Shown here piece after piece: positions 8,500 to 16,731 of a DNA stretch of 44,849 bases. Origin of the DNA: Terriglobia bacterium (GTDB taxonomy: Bacteria > Acidobacteriota > Terriglobia > Bryobacterales > Bryobacteraceae); the NCBI GenBank assembly GCA_020073365.1, contig JAIQFL010000048.1:1-44849 (forward strand). The letters are read 5' to 3'. Within the stretch, counting starts at the first letter, position 1. Every line of letters begins with the position of its first letter. The position numbers and the translations under genes are program-made. The notes beneath the pieces are model-generated. The model was given only the letters and a program-made list of their open reading frames with translations, had not been told where the DNA came from and made no database searches.

Positions 8500-8555
8500 A
8501 GGCGCCGTGGTTCGCAGCGCTGGACCCGCCCCGGACCGGCCCGCCCCCGGCCAGC

Positions 8556-8572
8556 CCCGCCCTGCAGGCGGG
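8556..8572 (+). terminator. GC-rich hairpin after the response regulator gene
   Basis: CCCGCC, a five-base loop CTGCA and GGCGGG form a perfect 6-bp stem 57 bases after the stop. No U-tract follows, so termination is only possible. The flanking sequence (8510-8560) is C-rich and contains no gene. Confidence 0.35.
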
Positions 8573-8625
8573 AACCCATAGAGCCTACTCCCGATCGTGA
8601 AAACCGCCGATTGTCTTTACAGGCG

Positions 8626-9387
8626 ATGATCGATATCCATACGCACATCCTGCCTGGGCTCGACGACGGAGCACGCCACCGGGAGGAGGCGCTCGCCATG
8701 CTGCGAATGGCTGCGGCTGCGGGGACGACCGACATGGTCGCCTCGTCGCATGCCAACCTGGAGTTTGCTTTCGATCCGCAGGTGGCCGAGGAGCGGATTG
8801 CCGGGCTGCAGGGAGCTGTGGGAAATGCGCCCCGCATCCACTATGGCTGCGAGCTGCACCTGACGCCGGAGAGTATCGCGGACGTTCTTCGCTTCCCTCA
8901 AAAATACTCGATTGGACACCGCGGCTATCTGCTGCTGGAGTTCTCCGATTTCCTGGTTCCCAAGACCAGCAGCGAGATTCTCGGGCGGATGATCGCCCGC
9001 GGCGTGCACCCGATCATCGCTCACCCCGAGAGGAATCCGATCTTGCGTAAGAGAATGCCCGAGCTGGAGGCTTGGGTCGGGCAGGGCTGCGCGATGCAGG
9101 TGACTGCCCAATCGCTTCTCGGGCGTTTCGGAAAAGCAGCGGCGGTGGCCAGTCACGAGTTAATGGCACGCGGTCTGGTTCACTTCCTGGCGAGTGATGC
9201 TCACGACTGCGAGCACCGTCCGCCCGTTCTGGACCAGGTCCGGAGGTATGTAGAAGAGGCGTTCGACCCGGAGACGGCGGATCGATTGTTGCGTGAGAAT
9301 CCGCAGGCCGTTCTGGACGGAGCACCGCTGGCTACCGGGCCGGTGCACGTCCGGAAACGGCCATGGTTTTCCTTTTCGCTCTGGTAA
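8626..9387 (+). CDS. PHP-type protein tyrosine phosphatase, CpsB/CapC/YwqE family
   Basis: A 253-residue metal-dependent phosphatase. The N-terminus MIDIHTHILPGLDDGA is the CpsB/YwqE signature, with metal-binding His5 and His7 and the PGLDDG loop. Other PHP ligands are in ASSHANLEF, YGCELHLTP, IIAHPERNP and FLASDAHD. CpsB enzymes dephosphorylate the tyrosine-rich tail of bacterial BY-kinases such as CpsD/Wzc, and a Wzc-like kinase with such a tail lies at 14004-16256, so this is its likely partner. The ATG at 8626 puts the HxH at the expected position near the start; an in-frame start at 8611 would add only five residues. Confidence 0.9.
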   Translation: MIDIHTHILPGLDDGARHREEALAMLRMAAAAGTTDMVASSHANLEFAFDPQVAEERIAGLQGAVGNAPRIHYGCELHLTPESIADVLRFPQKYSIGHRGYLLLEFSDFLVPKTSSEILGRMIARGVHPIIAHPERNPILRKRMPELEAWVGQGCAMQVTAQSLLGRFGKAAAVASHELMARGLVHFLASDAHDCEHRPPVLDQVRRYVEEAFDPETADRLLRENPQAVLDGAPLATGPVHVRKRPWFSFSLW

Positions 9388-9403
9388 AGTAAAACGCGGC
9401 GGC

Positions 9404-10399
9404 TTAATCCAGTTTGCGGACCAGCGTCGCGGTTCCCGAGATCAACCCCAATTGTTCACCCAACTGAACTGCTACCCAAGTCACTTCCAACGCTCCGGGT
9501 GTGAGCAACCGCAGCCTGACCTCCCCTTTGGCCCCCCCGGCTCCATACCACGGGAAGCTTGCCCGGTCCGGGCCGGCTTGTCCCTCGAAATGAAAGGACA
9601 CCGTGGGCGAGATGGCCTGGTCGGGAATGTGGTAACGGGCGCGATAACGGCCGTACAGGATGCCAGACTCTTGGGTCAAGTGCAGTTCGATATATTCCGG
9701 CGGGTACAGGCCGCTGGGTGTCGAGTGAGGAGATGACACGTAAAGCCATTCACCGGTGAACTGAGGTCGAGGCGGTGGGTGGGCAAACTCCGAAACTGGA
9801 ACTGCTGGAGGTGAAATCTCTACCGGATGGCTCGGCGATTTGCCTGTGGTCGAGGCTTCCGTATCCGGCGCCGGCACCGGTGTATCTTTGGGCCGTGCGC
9901 CTGGGAGTGAAACCTCAACCGGTTCCGGCTCCCGGTACGGTTCCTCCACCATGAAGGTTTTTCGCTCGGAGGCATGGGTCCGGGCTAGGCTGACGGGCTT
10001 CTTTGACGCTGCTGCCGTGGAAACGCCCAGGGGTTGCTCTTGGGCCGCGATCGGGGGCGGCGGGGGCGTATGGGCCAGCAATGAAACCAGGACCAGCAGT
10101 GCGGCCGTACCAGCGACAGGCCAATACCATTGTGGTGCGAGGCGTGGGGGCGGAGGTGGGAGTCCCCGTGGAGCCAGACCGGTATCGACCCCGCGGTCGT
10201 AGATTGCCCGTTCGTCCGGATTCGTCAGGACTCTGAGGACTCCGTTCAGCCGTTTCATCTGAAGGTCGGCCAGGGGGCGCACCTGTTCATCGCTGCAATG
10301 GTCTGGATGGAGCAGCCGCACCAGGCGTTTGTAAGCTAGCCGGATTTCCTCGGGCGAAGCCGACCGATCCACGCCCAACTCCTCGTAGTAGTCCATCAT
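9404..10399 (-). CDS. Membrane-anchored J-domain (DnaJ-like) protein
   Basis: A 331-residue protein. Residues 3-70 form a J domain with YYEELGVDRSASPEEIRLAYKRL and the invariant HPD at 31-33, ending in TNPDERAIYDRG. A proline run is followed by one membrane helix (WPVAGTAALLVLVSLLAH, about 92-110). A long Pro/Glu-rich linker then leads to a C-terminal domain of about 110 residues (FTGEWLYVSSP onward) rich in beta-strand patterns, which I do not recognise. The J domain should stimulate DnaK/Hsp70 in the cytoplasm while the C-terminal domain probably lies outside the membrane. It is the last gene of a minus-strand operon; its ATG overlaps the stop of the Wzy-like gene (ATGA). A J protein here suggests chaperone help for an envelope or polysaccharide machine, which is inference. 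Confidence 0.85.
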   Translation of the reverse strand: MMDYYEELGVDRSASPEEIRLAYKRLVRLLHPDHCSDEQVRPLADLQMKRLNGVLRVLTNPDERAIYDRGVDTGLAPRGLPPPPPRLAPQWYWPVAGTAALLVLVSLLAHTPPPPPIAAQEQPLGVSTAAASKKPVSLARTHASERKTFMVEEPYREPEPVEVSLPGARPKDTPVPAPDTEASTTGKSPSHPVEISPPAVPVSEFAHPPPRPQFTGEWLYVSSPHSTPSGLYPPEYIELHLTQESGILYGRYRARYHIPDQAISPTVSFHFEGQAGPDRASFPWYGAGGAKGEVRLRLLTPGALEVTWVAVQLGEQLGLISGTATLVRKLD

Positions 10400-11556
10400 A
10401 CGTTACGGTTACGGCCCCTCTGCCATGCCAACGTGGCGCCCGCCACGGCAAAGAACCATGCGGCCACCGCAGGCCGTTGCTGCATCGGATAGTCAACCAA
10501 GGCGTGCAGCAGAAACGCTACGGTGCCTACCCCATATATCGACTGAACCGCCGGTTTACATAAGAGCAGCGCGAAAATTGCCAGCAACAGTACAAAGGGG
10601 AGACCACCCTCCGCGGCCCACTGCGCCCAGTCGTTATGCGCCTGGTTCACCACCACGCCGGTGTCGAAGCTTTCATACCGCGGGTACATCCTCGACCAGG
10701 TGCCCAGCCCGCTTCCCACCCACGGTCTGTCTCGCAGCATCAATCCGGAGGCTCTGAGCGCATCCACCCGGACGATCTCGGGTTGCCCGGCTTCCAATCG
10801 GATCAACAATCCTTGCCAGCCCGCTACCGCCACTGCAATGAAGACCAGCGCTACGAACTGGATCGCGGCTAATGCGAGCGCTTTTCGAGGAGCCGAACGA
10901 TGCGCCGCGAGCGTCACCATAACGGCCACGACCTCGCCACAAACCAGCACGAACCCGGCTCGCGACGCACTCGCAATCACAGAGCCAAACATGACAGCCG
11001 CTGCGGAGCCGAAAAGCGGGCGAAGGCGCCGGTCCGTCACCGCCAGATACAGCGCCACCGGCAGCAGCAGCTCTACCCATGCCGCGTACTGGTTGCGGTT
11101 CACGAACGGACCGAGCACATCGTCCTTGAATCCGCTCGGGAAGATCCAAAAGACCCTTCCACCGGAGGAGTATTTCTGCAGGGTAGAGACGGCCGCCAGC
11201 AGCATTCCGAAAAGCGAGATCGCGCCCAGGAACCATCGGCGCGTGCCGGATTCGGAGAGAATTTCGCCCGCGAGCGCAAAAACCAGGAAGAATGTGCCCC
11301 AGTTCAACGCTGCATTCCATGTCTCGCCGCGGCAAAAACTGGTTCCCAGCGCGAGTTGGATGTGGGGCCAGGCCGTCGCGAGGGCCAGGGGCGCGAGCGC
11401 GGCGGGGACGCGAAAGCCATACGGCTGCATCGCTCGCCACCCGGCCAGGGCGAAGATTCCGATCTGAAACGCACTCCAGGCCCAGCGCTCCTCCACCGAA
11501 AGGGTCAGCACGGCGTAGAACAGCAACCCGGCGAGCGCCATCGCCGCTGGTTTCAT
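10396..11556 (-). CDS. O-antigen ligase / Wzy-like polysaccharide polymerase
   Basis: A 386-residue integral membrane protein with about ten hydrophobic helices. The family mark is the large periplasmic loop near the C-terminus, WVGSGLGTWSRMYPRY followed by NQAHNDWAQWAAEGGLPF, equivalent to the 'HNdyLq...EgGl' signature of the O-antigen ligase (WaaL)/Wzy_C family. It would join or polymerise lipid-linked oligosaccharides on the periplasmic face. The frame is open much further upstream, but the ATG at 11556 overlaps the stop of the preceding gene and begins directly at a membrane helix (MALAGLLFYAVLTLSV). Position in the polysaccharide locus favours polymerase over ligase, but sequence does not decide. 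Confidence 0.85.
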   Translation of the reverse strand: MKPAAMALAGLLFYAVLTLSVEERWAWSAFQIGIFALAGWRAMQPYGFRVPAALAPLALATAWPHIQLALGTSFCRGETWNAALNWGTFFLVFALAGEILSESGTRRWFLGAISLFGMLLAAVSTLQKYSSGGRVFWIFPSGFKDDVLGPFVNRNQYAAWVELLLPVALYLAVTDRRLRPLFGSAAAVMFGSVIASASRAGFVLVCGEVVAVMVTLAAHRSAPRKALALAAIQFVALVFIAVAVAGWQGLLIRLEAGQPEIVRVDALRASGLMLRDRPWVGSGLGTWSRMYPRYESFDTGVVVNQAHNDWAQWAAEGGLPFVLLLAIFALLLCKPAVQSIYGVGTVAFLLHALVDYPMQQRPAVAAWFFAVAGATLAWQRGRNRNV

Positions 11557-12947
11557 CGCGCCATCCTCAACTGCACCCCCGCGATCGCGATCGTGCCGGA
11601 CAAACGTGGCGAGCCGACCGGCCTTTGGTACATCAATGACAGGCGTATCACTTCGGACGGCGGTGAGAAGGACAGCCAGTGGTCTGCGCTCCGCTCGATT
11701 GCGACCGCCTTGCCCGGAGCACCGTAGACCATCCAATCCAAACCGTCGGCAGACGGCATATCGATGGCACGCACGTCGAAATGTAGCCGATAGTGTGCCC
11801 CCGGCACAACCGGCACATACTGCCAGGCAATGAGACAACTCTCCGGCTGGTCCCCCGAAAAAGTCAGGCGCATTCCGCCGTTGGACTGGACAGACCTCAA
11901 CCAAGAAGGCTGAACGAAACGCCAATCGAAGCCCATTCCCAGGGGTGGATGTTCGAAACCGCTGTTGGTCAGTGAAATGCCGGCAGCCGGTTCCAGGGGC
12001 CGATACGGCAATAGGCCTCTGTGGCATACAGTGTCCCAGACCTCAATTGCGGTCTGTGCGGCTCCTTCCGAAAGGGACTGGTCGCAATACTCCATAAGGG
12101 CCGGGAGGTCCCCGGCTTGGGCGGTCTTGGAGAGATCGAGCGCCAGCTTGCGGGTTCCACGCCATTGCCCATGCCGAACCAGGAACACCAGTTGCTGCCG
12201 CGCGACCTCCGGGCGCTGGGATAGAGCCTGTTGCGAAAGCCACTCCGCATCCGGCCGCATGCGCCAACCGAGATCCAGGAGCGGTGTGATGTCGCCGTAA
12301 GCCGATTCGAACGCCGCGCGTGACCATCTCCAAAACCCATCGGCATTTTGCCGCCGAAAATAATACTGGGCCAGAGAATATCGCGGTTGGTACTGCCGGC
12401 TCAGCGCGGCAGCCTGCAAAAAGCTGGCCTCGGCTAGTTCGAAATTCCCTGCCAATTCCGCGCCGGCACCTAAACGCTGGAGCCTGACCGCATTGGCAGG
12501 ATCGCGTGCGACAGCCCGTTGAAGATCGGGAAGAGGAACGCCGCCCAACTCCTCCCGCTTGTCCGCAAGCCTCTCATAGAAGGTGGCGTCGGGAGATAAT
12601 TCGACGGCCCGAAGGCGATCCGCCAGTTTATCGCTACGGGAAAGATGATCCGCCCAGGCCAGGCGGGCCGCCCAGTACGCACCAAGGACCAGGAGTAGGA
12701 GAAATCCACAACTGAGCAGCGTACGGACTGCCGAGACGCCGGAACGCGGGCTCTCAGTTCGGAGCAAAAGTCCCTCTTCGATGAACTCCAGAATAGCAGA
12801 GTAGAAACTCTTCTGACGGGCAGGTTGCCCCAGCTTCCACGGAGTTTCTGGATCGAAGAACCCGGGCAGCAAAAAGCTGCTATCACCCCTACAGGAATCG
12901 GGCATGCCGCCGATAGTTAGGTTGGAGCCTGAGACGCCAGTTGTCAT
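11553..12947 (-). CDS. TPR-like membrane protein with C-terminal beta-sandwich domain, polysaccharide locus
   Basis: A protein of about 464 residues. A cytoplasmic N-terminus of about 70 residues is followed by one membrane helix (LLSCGFLLLLVLGAYWAARLAW), then helical repeats resembling TPRs (LQRAVARDPANAVRLQRLGAGA, AEASFLQAAALSRQYQPRYSLA). The last about 140 residues (SGFEHPPLGMGFDWR to the end) look like a jelly-roll, carbohydrate-binding type fold: 'N-x-G-F-E' entry and V-P-G-x-x-Y-R-L-x-F-D-V-R core. The start is uncertain: ATG 12947 or ATG 12905, neither with a good ribosome-binding site. It is the first gene of the operon with the Wzy-like and J-domain genes and is divergent from the wza-like gene. 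A role in polysaccharide assembly is inferred from context; no specific function is recognised. Confidence 0.75.
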   Translation of the reverse strand: MTTGVSGSNLTIGGMPDSCRGDSSFLLPGFFDPETPWKLGQPARQKSFYSAILEFIEEGLLLRTESPRSGVSAVRTLLSCGFLLLLVLGAYWAARLAWADHLSRSDKLADRLRAVELSPDATFYERLADKREELGGVPLPDLQRAVARDPANAVRLQRLGAGAELAGNFELAEASFLQAAALSRQYQPRYSLAQYYFRRQNADGFWRWSRAAFESAYGDITPLLDLGWRMRPDAEWLSQQALSQRPEVARQQLVFLVRHGQWRGTRKLALDLSKTAQAGDLPALMEYCDQSLSEGAAQTAIEVWDTVCHRGLLPYRPLEPAAGISLTNSGFEHPPLGMGFDWRFVQPSWLRSVQSNGGMRLTFSGDQPESCLIAWQYVPVVPGAHYRLHFDVRAIDMPSADGLDWMVYGAPGKAVAIERSADHWLSFSPPSEVIRLSLMYQRPVGSPRLSGTIAIAGVQLRMAR

Positions 12948-13054
12948 CTGAGTCGCACGACGGTTCTGGGATATTCCGGGCGGCACCCGGTTCGACTGAT
13001 GGAGAGTGCGGCAAGCCCCGCACGAACAGCGCATGGATATTGAACTCAATTTCG

Positions 13055-13060
13055 GATAAT
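13055..13060 (+). promoter_or_regulatory. -10-like hexamer GATAAT before the wza-like gene
   Basis: GATAAT ends five bases ahead of the ATG at 13066; transcription would start at or beside the start codon. No ribosome-binding site precedes this ATG and no -35 is obvious, so leaderless initiation is possible. Confidence 0.35.
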
Positions 13061-13065
13061 ACGTC

Positions 13066-14007
13066 ATGAAACTATTACATCTTTTGCTGTTGTGTGCGCC
13101 CCTGGTCGAATGCCAGGTGCGTGCAATCCCCCTTTCGGATGCTACGGCCAATCTCCCCGCCCAGAGAATCGGGCCAAGGGACCTGATTGCCATCCAGGTG
13201 TACGACTCTCCGGAACTGACTCGCACGGTGCGTGTCGGCGACGATGGCATGATCCGCTTGCCAATGCTTACGCAACGCATCAAAGCCGAGGGTCTAATGC
13301 CTGCCGAGTTGGAAGGAGTCGTGGCCAAAGCGCTCGAAGAAGAGAGCATTATCGTCGGTCCGTTTGTCACCATCACAGTGGCCGAGTACAGCAGCCGGCC
13401 GATCAGCGTTGCGGGAGCGGTCAGAGCCCCCCTGACCTTCCAGGCCAGCGCCCCTGTAACGCTTCTGGAGGCGCTGACTCGTGCCGGGGGGCTCACCCCG
13501 GAGGCCGGTTCGGACATCCTCATCAGCAAATCTCAGCCCGGGCCCGATCGTGAGCCGACATCACTGATTCAACGGATCCCGGTGAAGGCCCTGATCGACT
13601 TCGCCGATCCGGAAGCGAACCTGAAGCTGACCGGCGGTGAAGAGGTGCGGGTTCCAGAAGCCGGCAAGGTATTTGTGGTTGGCAATGTGAAGAGGCCTGG
13701 CGCATTTTCCGTGCAGGATGGCGCCGAGACGAGTGTTCTCAAAATGCTGGCACTGGCCGAAGGACTGGCGCCGTTTGCCGGGAAGCAGGCTTTCATCTAT
13801 CGCCGGGAGGTGTCCGGGACGAAACACGAGATACCCATTGAGCTGAGCAAAATCATGCAACGGAAGGCGCCGGATACGCCGCTGCTCGCGAACGATGTCC
13901 TATATATCCCGGACAACCACGGCAGGAGACTAGGGCTGGCTGTCCTGGAGAAGTTGCTGATGTTTGGCTCCACGGCAGGCGCAACCGCTCTGATCTATGG
14001 CCGGTGA
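13066..14007 (+). CDS. Polysaccharide export outer-membrane protein (Wza-like, SLBB)
   Basis: A 313-residue exported protein with an N-terminal signal (KLLHLLLLCAPLVECQ). A cysteine at residue 16 could be a lipobox cysteine, but Glu at -1 makes it atypical. The Poly_export domain (about 35-110) shows IGPRDLIAIQVYDSPELTRTV and GDDGMIRLPML. Two SLBB-type domains follow: RPISVAGAVRAPLTF with LLEALTRAGGLTPEAG, and KVFVVGNVKRPGAFSV with LKMLALAEGLAPFAG. A hydrophobic C-terminal stretch (LEKLLMFGSTAGATALIYG) resembles the membrane helix that lets Wza cross the outer membrane. It would form the outer-membrane channel for the polymer together with the Wzc-like protein encoded next (GTGA overlap). Confidence 0.92.
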   Translation: MKLLHLLLLCAPLVECQVRAIPLSDATANLPAQRIGPRDLIAIQVYDSPELTRTVRVGDDGMIRLPMLTQRIKAEGLMPAELEGVVAKALEEESIIVGPFVTITVAEYSSRPISVAGAVRAPLTFQASAPVTLLEALTRAGGLTPEAGSDILISKSQPGPDREPTSLIQRIPVKALIDFADPEANLKLTGGEEVRVPEAGKVFVVGNVKRPGAFSVQDGAETSVLKMLALAEGLAPFAGKQAFIYRREVSGTKHEIPIELSKIMQRKAPDTPLLANDVLYIPDNHGRRLGLAVLEKLLMFGSTAGATALIYGR

Positions 14008-16256
14008 CTAAGTCGGAAACTAAACCAATGGCTGACAACAATCTCATTCCCAGTTTGCCGGCGGCGTCCGAGGACATGCCCGGTCGATATCTGCCGGTTC
14101 CCCTGGAGGCTTATCGCGCCTACAGTCCCATCCCGGAGGTCGAGGCCGCACCCGCCTCCGTCCCTCTATCGCACTATCTGTGGATCCTCAGGCGCCATTG
14201 GTGGAGGATCCTGTTGTTCGTCGGCTGTACGGTCGCCGCCACCCTGGTGATCTCCAGTCGGCTGGTTCCGATTTATGAATCGACCGCCACCGTCGATGTG
14301 GACCGTCAGATGCCCAGCGGGATCATCGGTCAGGAATCCACGCGCACGATGGCTAACGACTCCGATCAGTTCCTGGCCACGCAAGCCAAACTGATTCAGT
14401 CCGACTCCGTATTGCGGCCGGTGGCGCTGCAGTACAAACTTCGCGACTTGGAGGCCGAAGGGCCGAACGTGACGGCCAGACCAGCCGCCGCTGAGGACGC
14501 TCCCGTTTTATTGAAGAATCTCAAGGTTACGCGGCCGCCCAATACCTACCTGCTGCTGATCAGTTATCGCTCTGCCGATCCTCGTCTGGCTGCAGATGTC
14601 GCCAATGGGGTGACACGCTCCTACCTGGAACACACTTACAACATCCGTTTTAAGTCCTCCGCCAGCCTCTCGGCCTTCATGGAAAAACAACTGGAGGAAC
14701 TCAAGGCCAAAATGGAGCGGTCGAGTGCGGCACTGGCTCAGTTCGAGCGCGAATTGAATGTGATCAGCCCGGAGGAGAAGACCAGCATTCTGTCGTCCCG
14801 CCTGCTGCAATTGAATACCGAGTATACGAATGCCCAGGCCGATCGGGTCCGCAAGGAGGCGGCCTACAAGTCGGTCGCGGGAGGCTCGTTGGAAGCCGCC
14901 CAGGTCTCCACGCAGGGCGATGCTCTCAAACGGCTCTCGGAGCGGTTGGATGAGGCGCAGCAGAAGTTCGCGGAAGTCAAGACCCACTACGGCGCCAATC
15001 ACCCGGAGTATCGGAAGGCCTCCCTGCAGGTGGCGGAGTTACAGCGGCAATTGCAGAGCGGCAAGGAGAATATCGGACAACGCGTTGAGGTGGAATATCG
15101 CGAAGCGCTCGACCGTGAGTCCATGTTGCGCAAGACCGTGACCGAGACCAAGGCCGAGTTTGACCGGCTAAACTCCCGGTCCTTCGAATACCAGGCGCTG
15201 AAGCGCGAAGCCGAAGCCGACAAGACGCTGTATGAAGAGTTGGTGCGCAAGATCAAAGAGGCCACCATCAATTCCGGTTTTCAGAACAGCGCCATCCGAA
15301 TCGCGGACGCTGCCCGCCCTGCGCTCGAAGCAGTCTTTCCGAATATCAAACTCAATGTCCTGCTGGCTTTCCTGTTCTCCGTGCTGCTCGCGGTGGCCAC
15401 CGCTCTGATTGCCGACGTCCTGAACAATGCCGTGCGTGATCCCGAGCAGGTGGCGCGGACGCTTTCCACGGAGGTAATTGGCACCCTGCCGGCGGTGAAG
15501 GAATGGCGCGGGAGAACGATTCTGGCGGGTGAATCGTCCACCGCCCTGGTACCGCACGGTTCCCCGCGCGATTCGGGCTTAAGCTCCTTCCAGGAAGCCA
15601 TCCGCACGCTGCGGAATTCCATCCTGCTGACCGACTTTGACCGCCGGATCCGCAGCCTGATGGTCACCAGCGCCGGACCCTCGGAGGGCAAGTCCACCAC
15701 GGCCGCCCACCTCGCCGTGGCGCACGCCCAACAAGGCCGAAAGACCCTGCTGATTGACGGAGACCTGCGAAGGCCCAGTATCCACCGCCGCTTCGACATC
15801 CCCAGCACTCCGGGTCTGTCCAATGTTCTCACGTCCACCACGCCCTGGCGCACCGTTCTATCGCACCAGGAAGGGCTTCCCAATCTGGACATTCTGCCTG
15901 CCGGCCCGCCGTCGCGACGTGCTGCGGACCTGATCGGCGCCGGACTGGCGACGCTGTTGGAAGACGCCTGTGGGGAGTATGACCTTGTGGTGTTGGACTC
16001 GCCGCCATCGCTTGGTTTCCCCGAGCCCTTGCAGATGGCAGCATCCGTGGACGGGGTGCTGATGGTCGCGCTGGCCGGCCGCACCAATCGTAAAGCCCTG
16101 GGATCGGCCCTCAATACCCTAAAGCGGCTCCGGGCCAACGTCGTGGGCGTGGTCCTCAACGATGTCCGGGCAGACAGTAGCGACAACTACTATTACTATC
16201 ACTACCACCCAAAATACTACCAGAACTACAACATCGAAGTCGGGACCGACAACTAA
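14004..16256 (+). CDS. Wzc-like chain-length determinant and BY-family tyrosine kinase
   Basis: A protein of about 750 residues (GTG 14004; ATG 14028 is an alternative start). The Wzz domain begins after the first membrane helix (ILLFVGCTVAATLVISSRLV), is followed by a long coiled-coil periplasmic region and a GNVR-type segment, and the second helix is NVLLAFLFSVLLAVATALIA. The cytoplasmic BY-kinase has Walker A SAGPSEGKSTTAAHLA (Lys563), Walker A' LLIDGDLRRPS and Walker B LVVLDSPPS. The C-terminus carries a cluster of eight tyrosines within about sixteen residues (YYYYHYHPKYYQNY), the usual autophosphorylation tail. It controls polymer length and export with the Wza-like protein, and the CpsB-like phosphatase at 8626 should oppose it. 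Confidence 0.95.
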   Translation: MTKSETKPMADNNLIPSLPAASEDMPGRYLPVPLEAYRAYSPIPEVEAAPASVPLSHYLWILRRHWWRILLFVGCTVAATLVISSRLVPIYESTATVDVDRQMPSGIIGQESTRTMANDSDQFLATQAKLIQSDSVLRPVALQYKLRDLEAEGPNVTARPAAAEDAPVLLKNLKVTRPPNTYLLLISYRSADPRLAADVANGVTRSYLEHTYNIRFKSSASLSAFMEKQLEELKAKMERSSAALAQFERELNVISPEEKTSILSSRLLQLNTEYTNAQADRVRKEAAYKSVAGGSLEAAQVSTQGDALKRLSERLDEAQQKFAEVKTHYGANHPEYRKASLQVAELQRQLQSGKENIGQRVEVEYREALDRESMLRKTVTETKAEFDRLNSRSFEYQALKREAEADKTLYEELVRKIKEATINSGFQNSAIRIADAARPALEAVFPNIKLNVLLAFLFSVLLAVATALIADVLNNAVRDPEQVARTLSTEVIGTLPAVKEWRGRTILAGESSTALVPHGSPRDSGLSSFQEAIRTLRNSILLTDFDRRIRSLMVTSAGPSEGKSTTAAHLAVAHAQQGRKTLLIDGDLRRPSIHRRFDIPSTPGLSNVLTSTTPWRTVLSHQEGLPNLDILPAGPPSRRAADLIGAGLATLLEDACGEYDLVVLDSPPSLGFPEPLQMAASVDGVLMVALAGRTNRKALGSALNTLKRLRANVVGVVLNDVRADSSDNYYYYHYHPKYYQNYNIEVGTDN

Positions 16257-16287
16257 TGGAACCTCCGGTACACCATCTCGAAAGGGC

Positions 16288-16731
16288 ATGATCTCCATGT
16301 CGGCGCGATCTCTACCGCTCAGCATGGCCTCCGTTTCGCGACTCGCGCCGGAGGCCACTCCAGAGTCGCCCGAATCCGGCCGCTCCCGAGCCCCGTCTTC
16401 GACTAGAGCGCGTCTGGTGTCCGGTGTCTTGTGGACGGTTCTGGGTAGTGTCTTCGCGCAGGGTGGAGCTTTTTCCAGCTCTGTCATCGTGGCCCGCGGG
16501 TTTGCGCTGCTCCTTGCGACGGCTCTCTCGCTGGGGGGCCAGCAGGTCATGCACATGTTCGGCAAAGACTTCACCGGATCGCCGTTGCTGATCGTTCTGC
16601 TTTTGGGCTCCGTGGTTTCGAAGTTGTCGCCAATACACTCTTCCAGGGCCGTTGGCAGCCGGCGAGTTGTGGCTGAACCTCGCGATCGTAATCGCGTGGA
16701 CGACAGTCCTCATCGGCTGTGCACCGCGAGG
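16288..16731 (+). pseudogene. Decayed Wzx-type oligosaccharide flippase remnant
   Basis: From ATG 16288 the frame reads a polar leader and then RLVSGVLWTVLGSVFAQGGAF and SSSVIVAR, which matches the first helix of Wzx/RfbX flippases. After VARG the sequence jumps directly to ALLLATALSLGGQQVMHMFG and FGKDFTGSPLLIVLLLGSVV, a late-helix pattern of the same family, so most of the usual 400-480 residues are missing. Continuation needs two frame changes: VVANTLFQ in a second frame (near 16620-16645), then PLAAGELWLNLAIVIAWTTV in a third (from about 16645). The order and hydrophobicity fit a flippase with an internal deletion and two indels. It sits where an intact wzx would be expected, between wzc and wecA. 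The family call is from pattern memory. Confidence 0.6.

Noticed and set aside
11557..12027. Upstream extension of the Wzy-like frame
   Set aside because: The added residues are an out-of-frame reading of the TPR gene and lack membrane helices.
12948..13065. Sigma-54 promoter in the divergent wza/TPR region
   Set aside because: GGCACCCGGTTCG resembles the -24 half, but the -12 GC is missing; no other intergenic region gave a better match.
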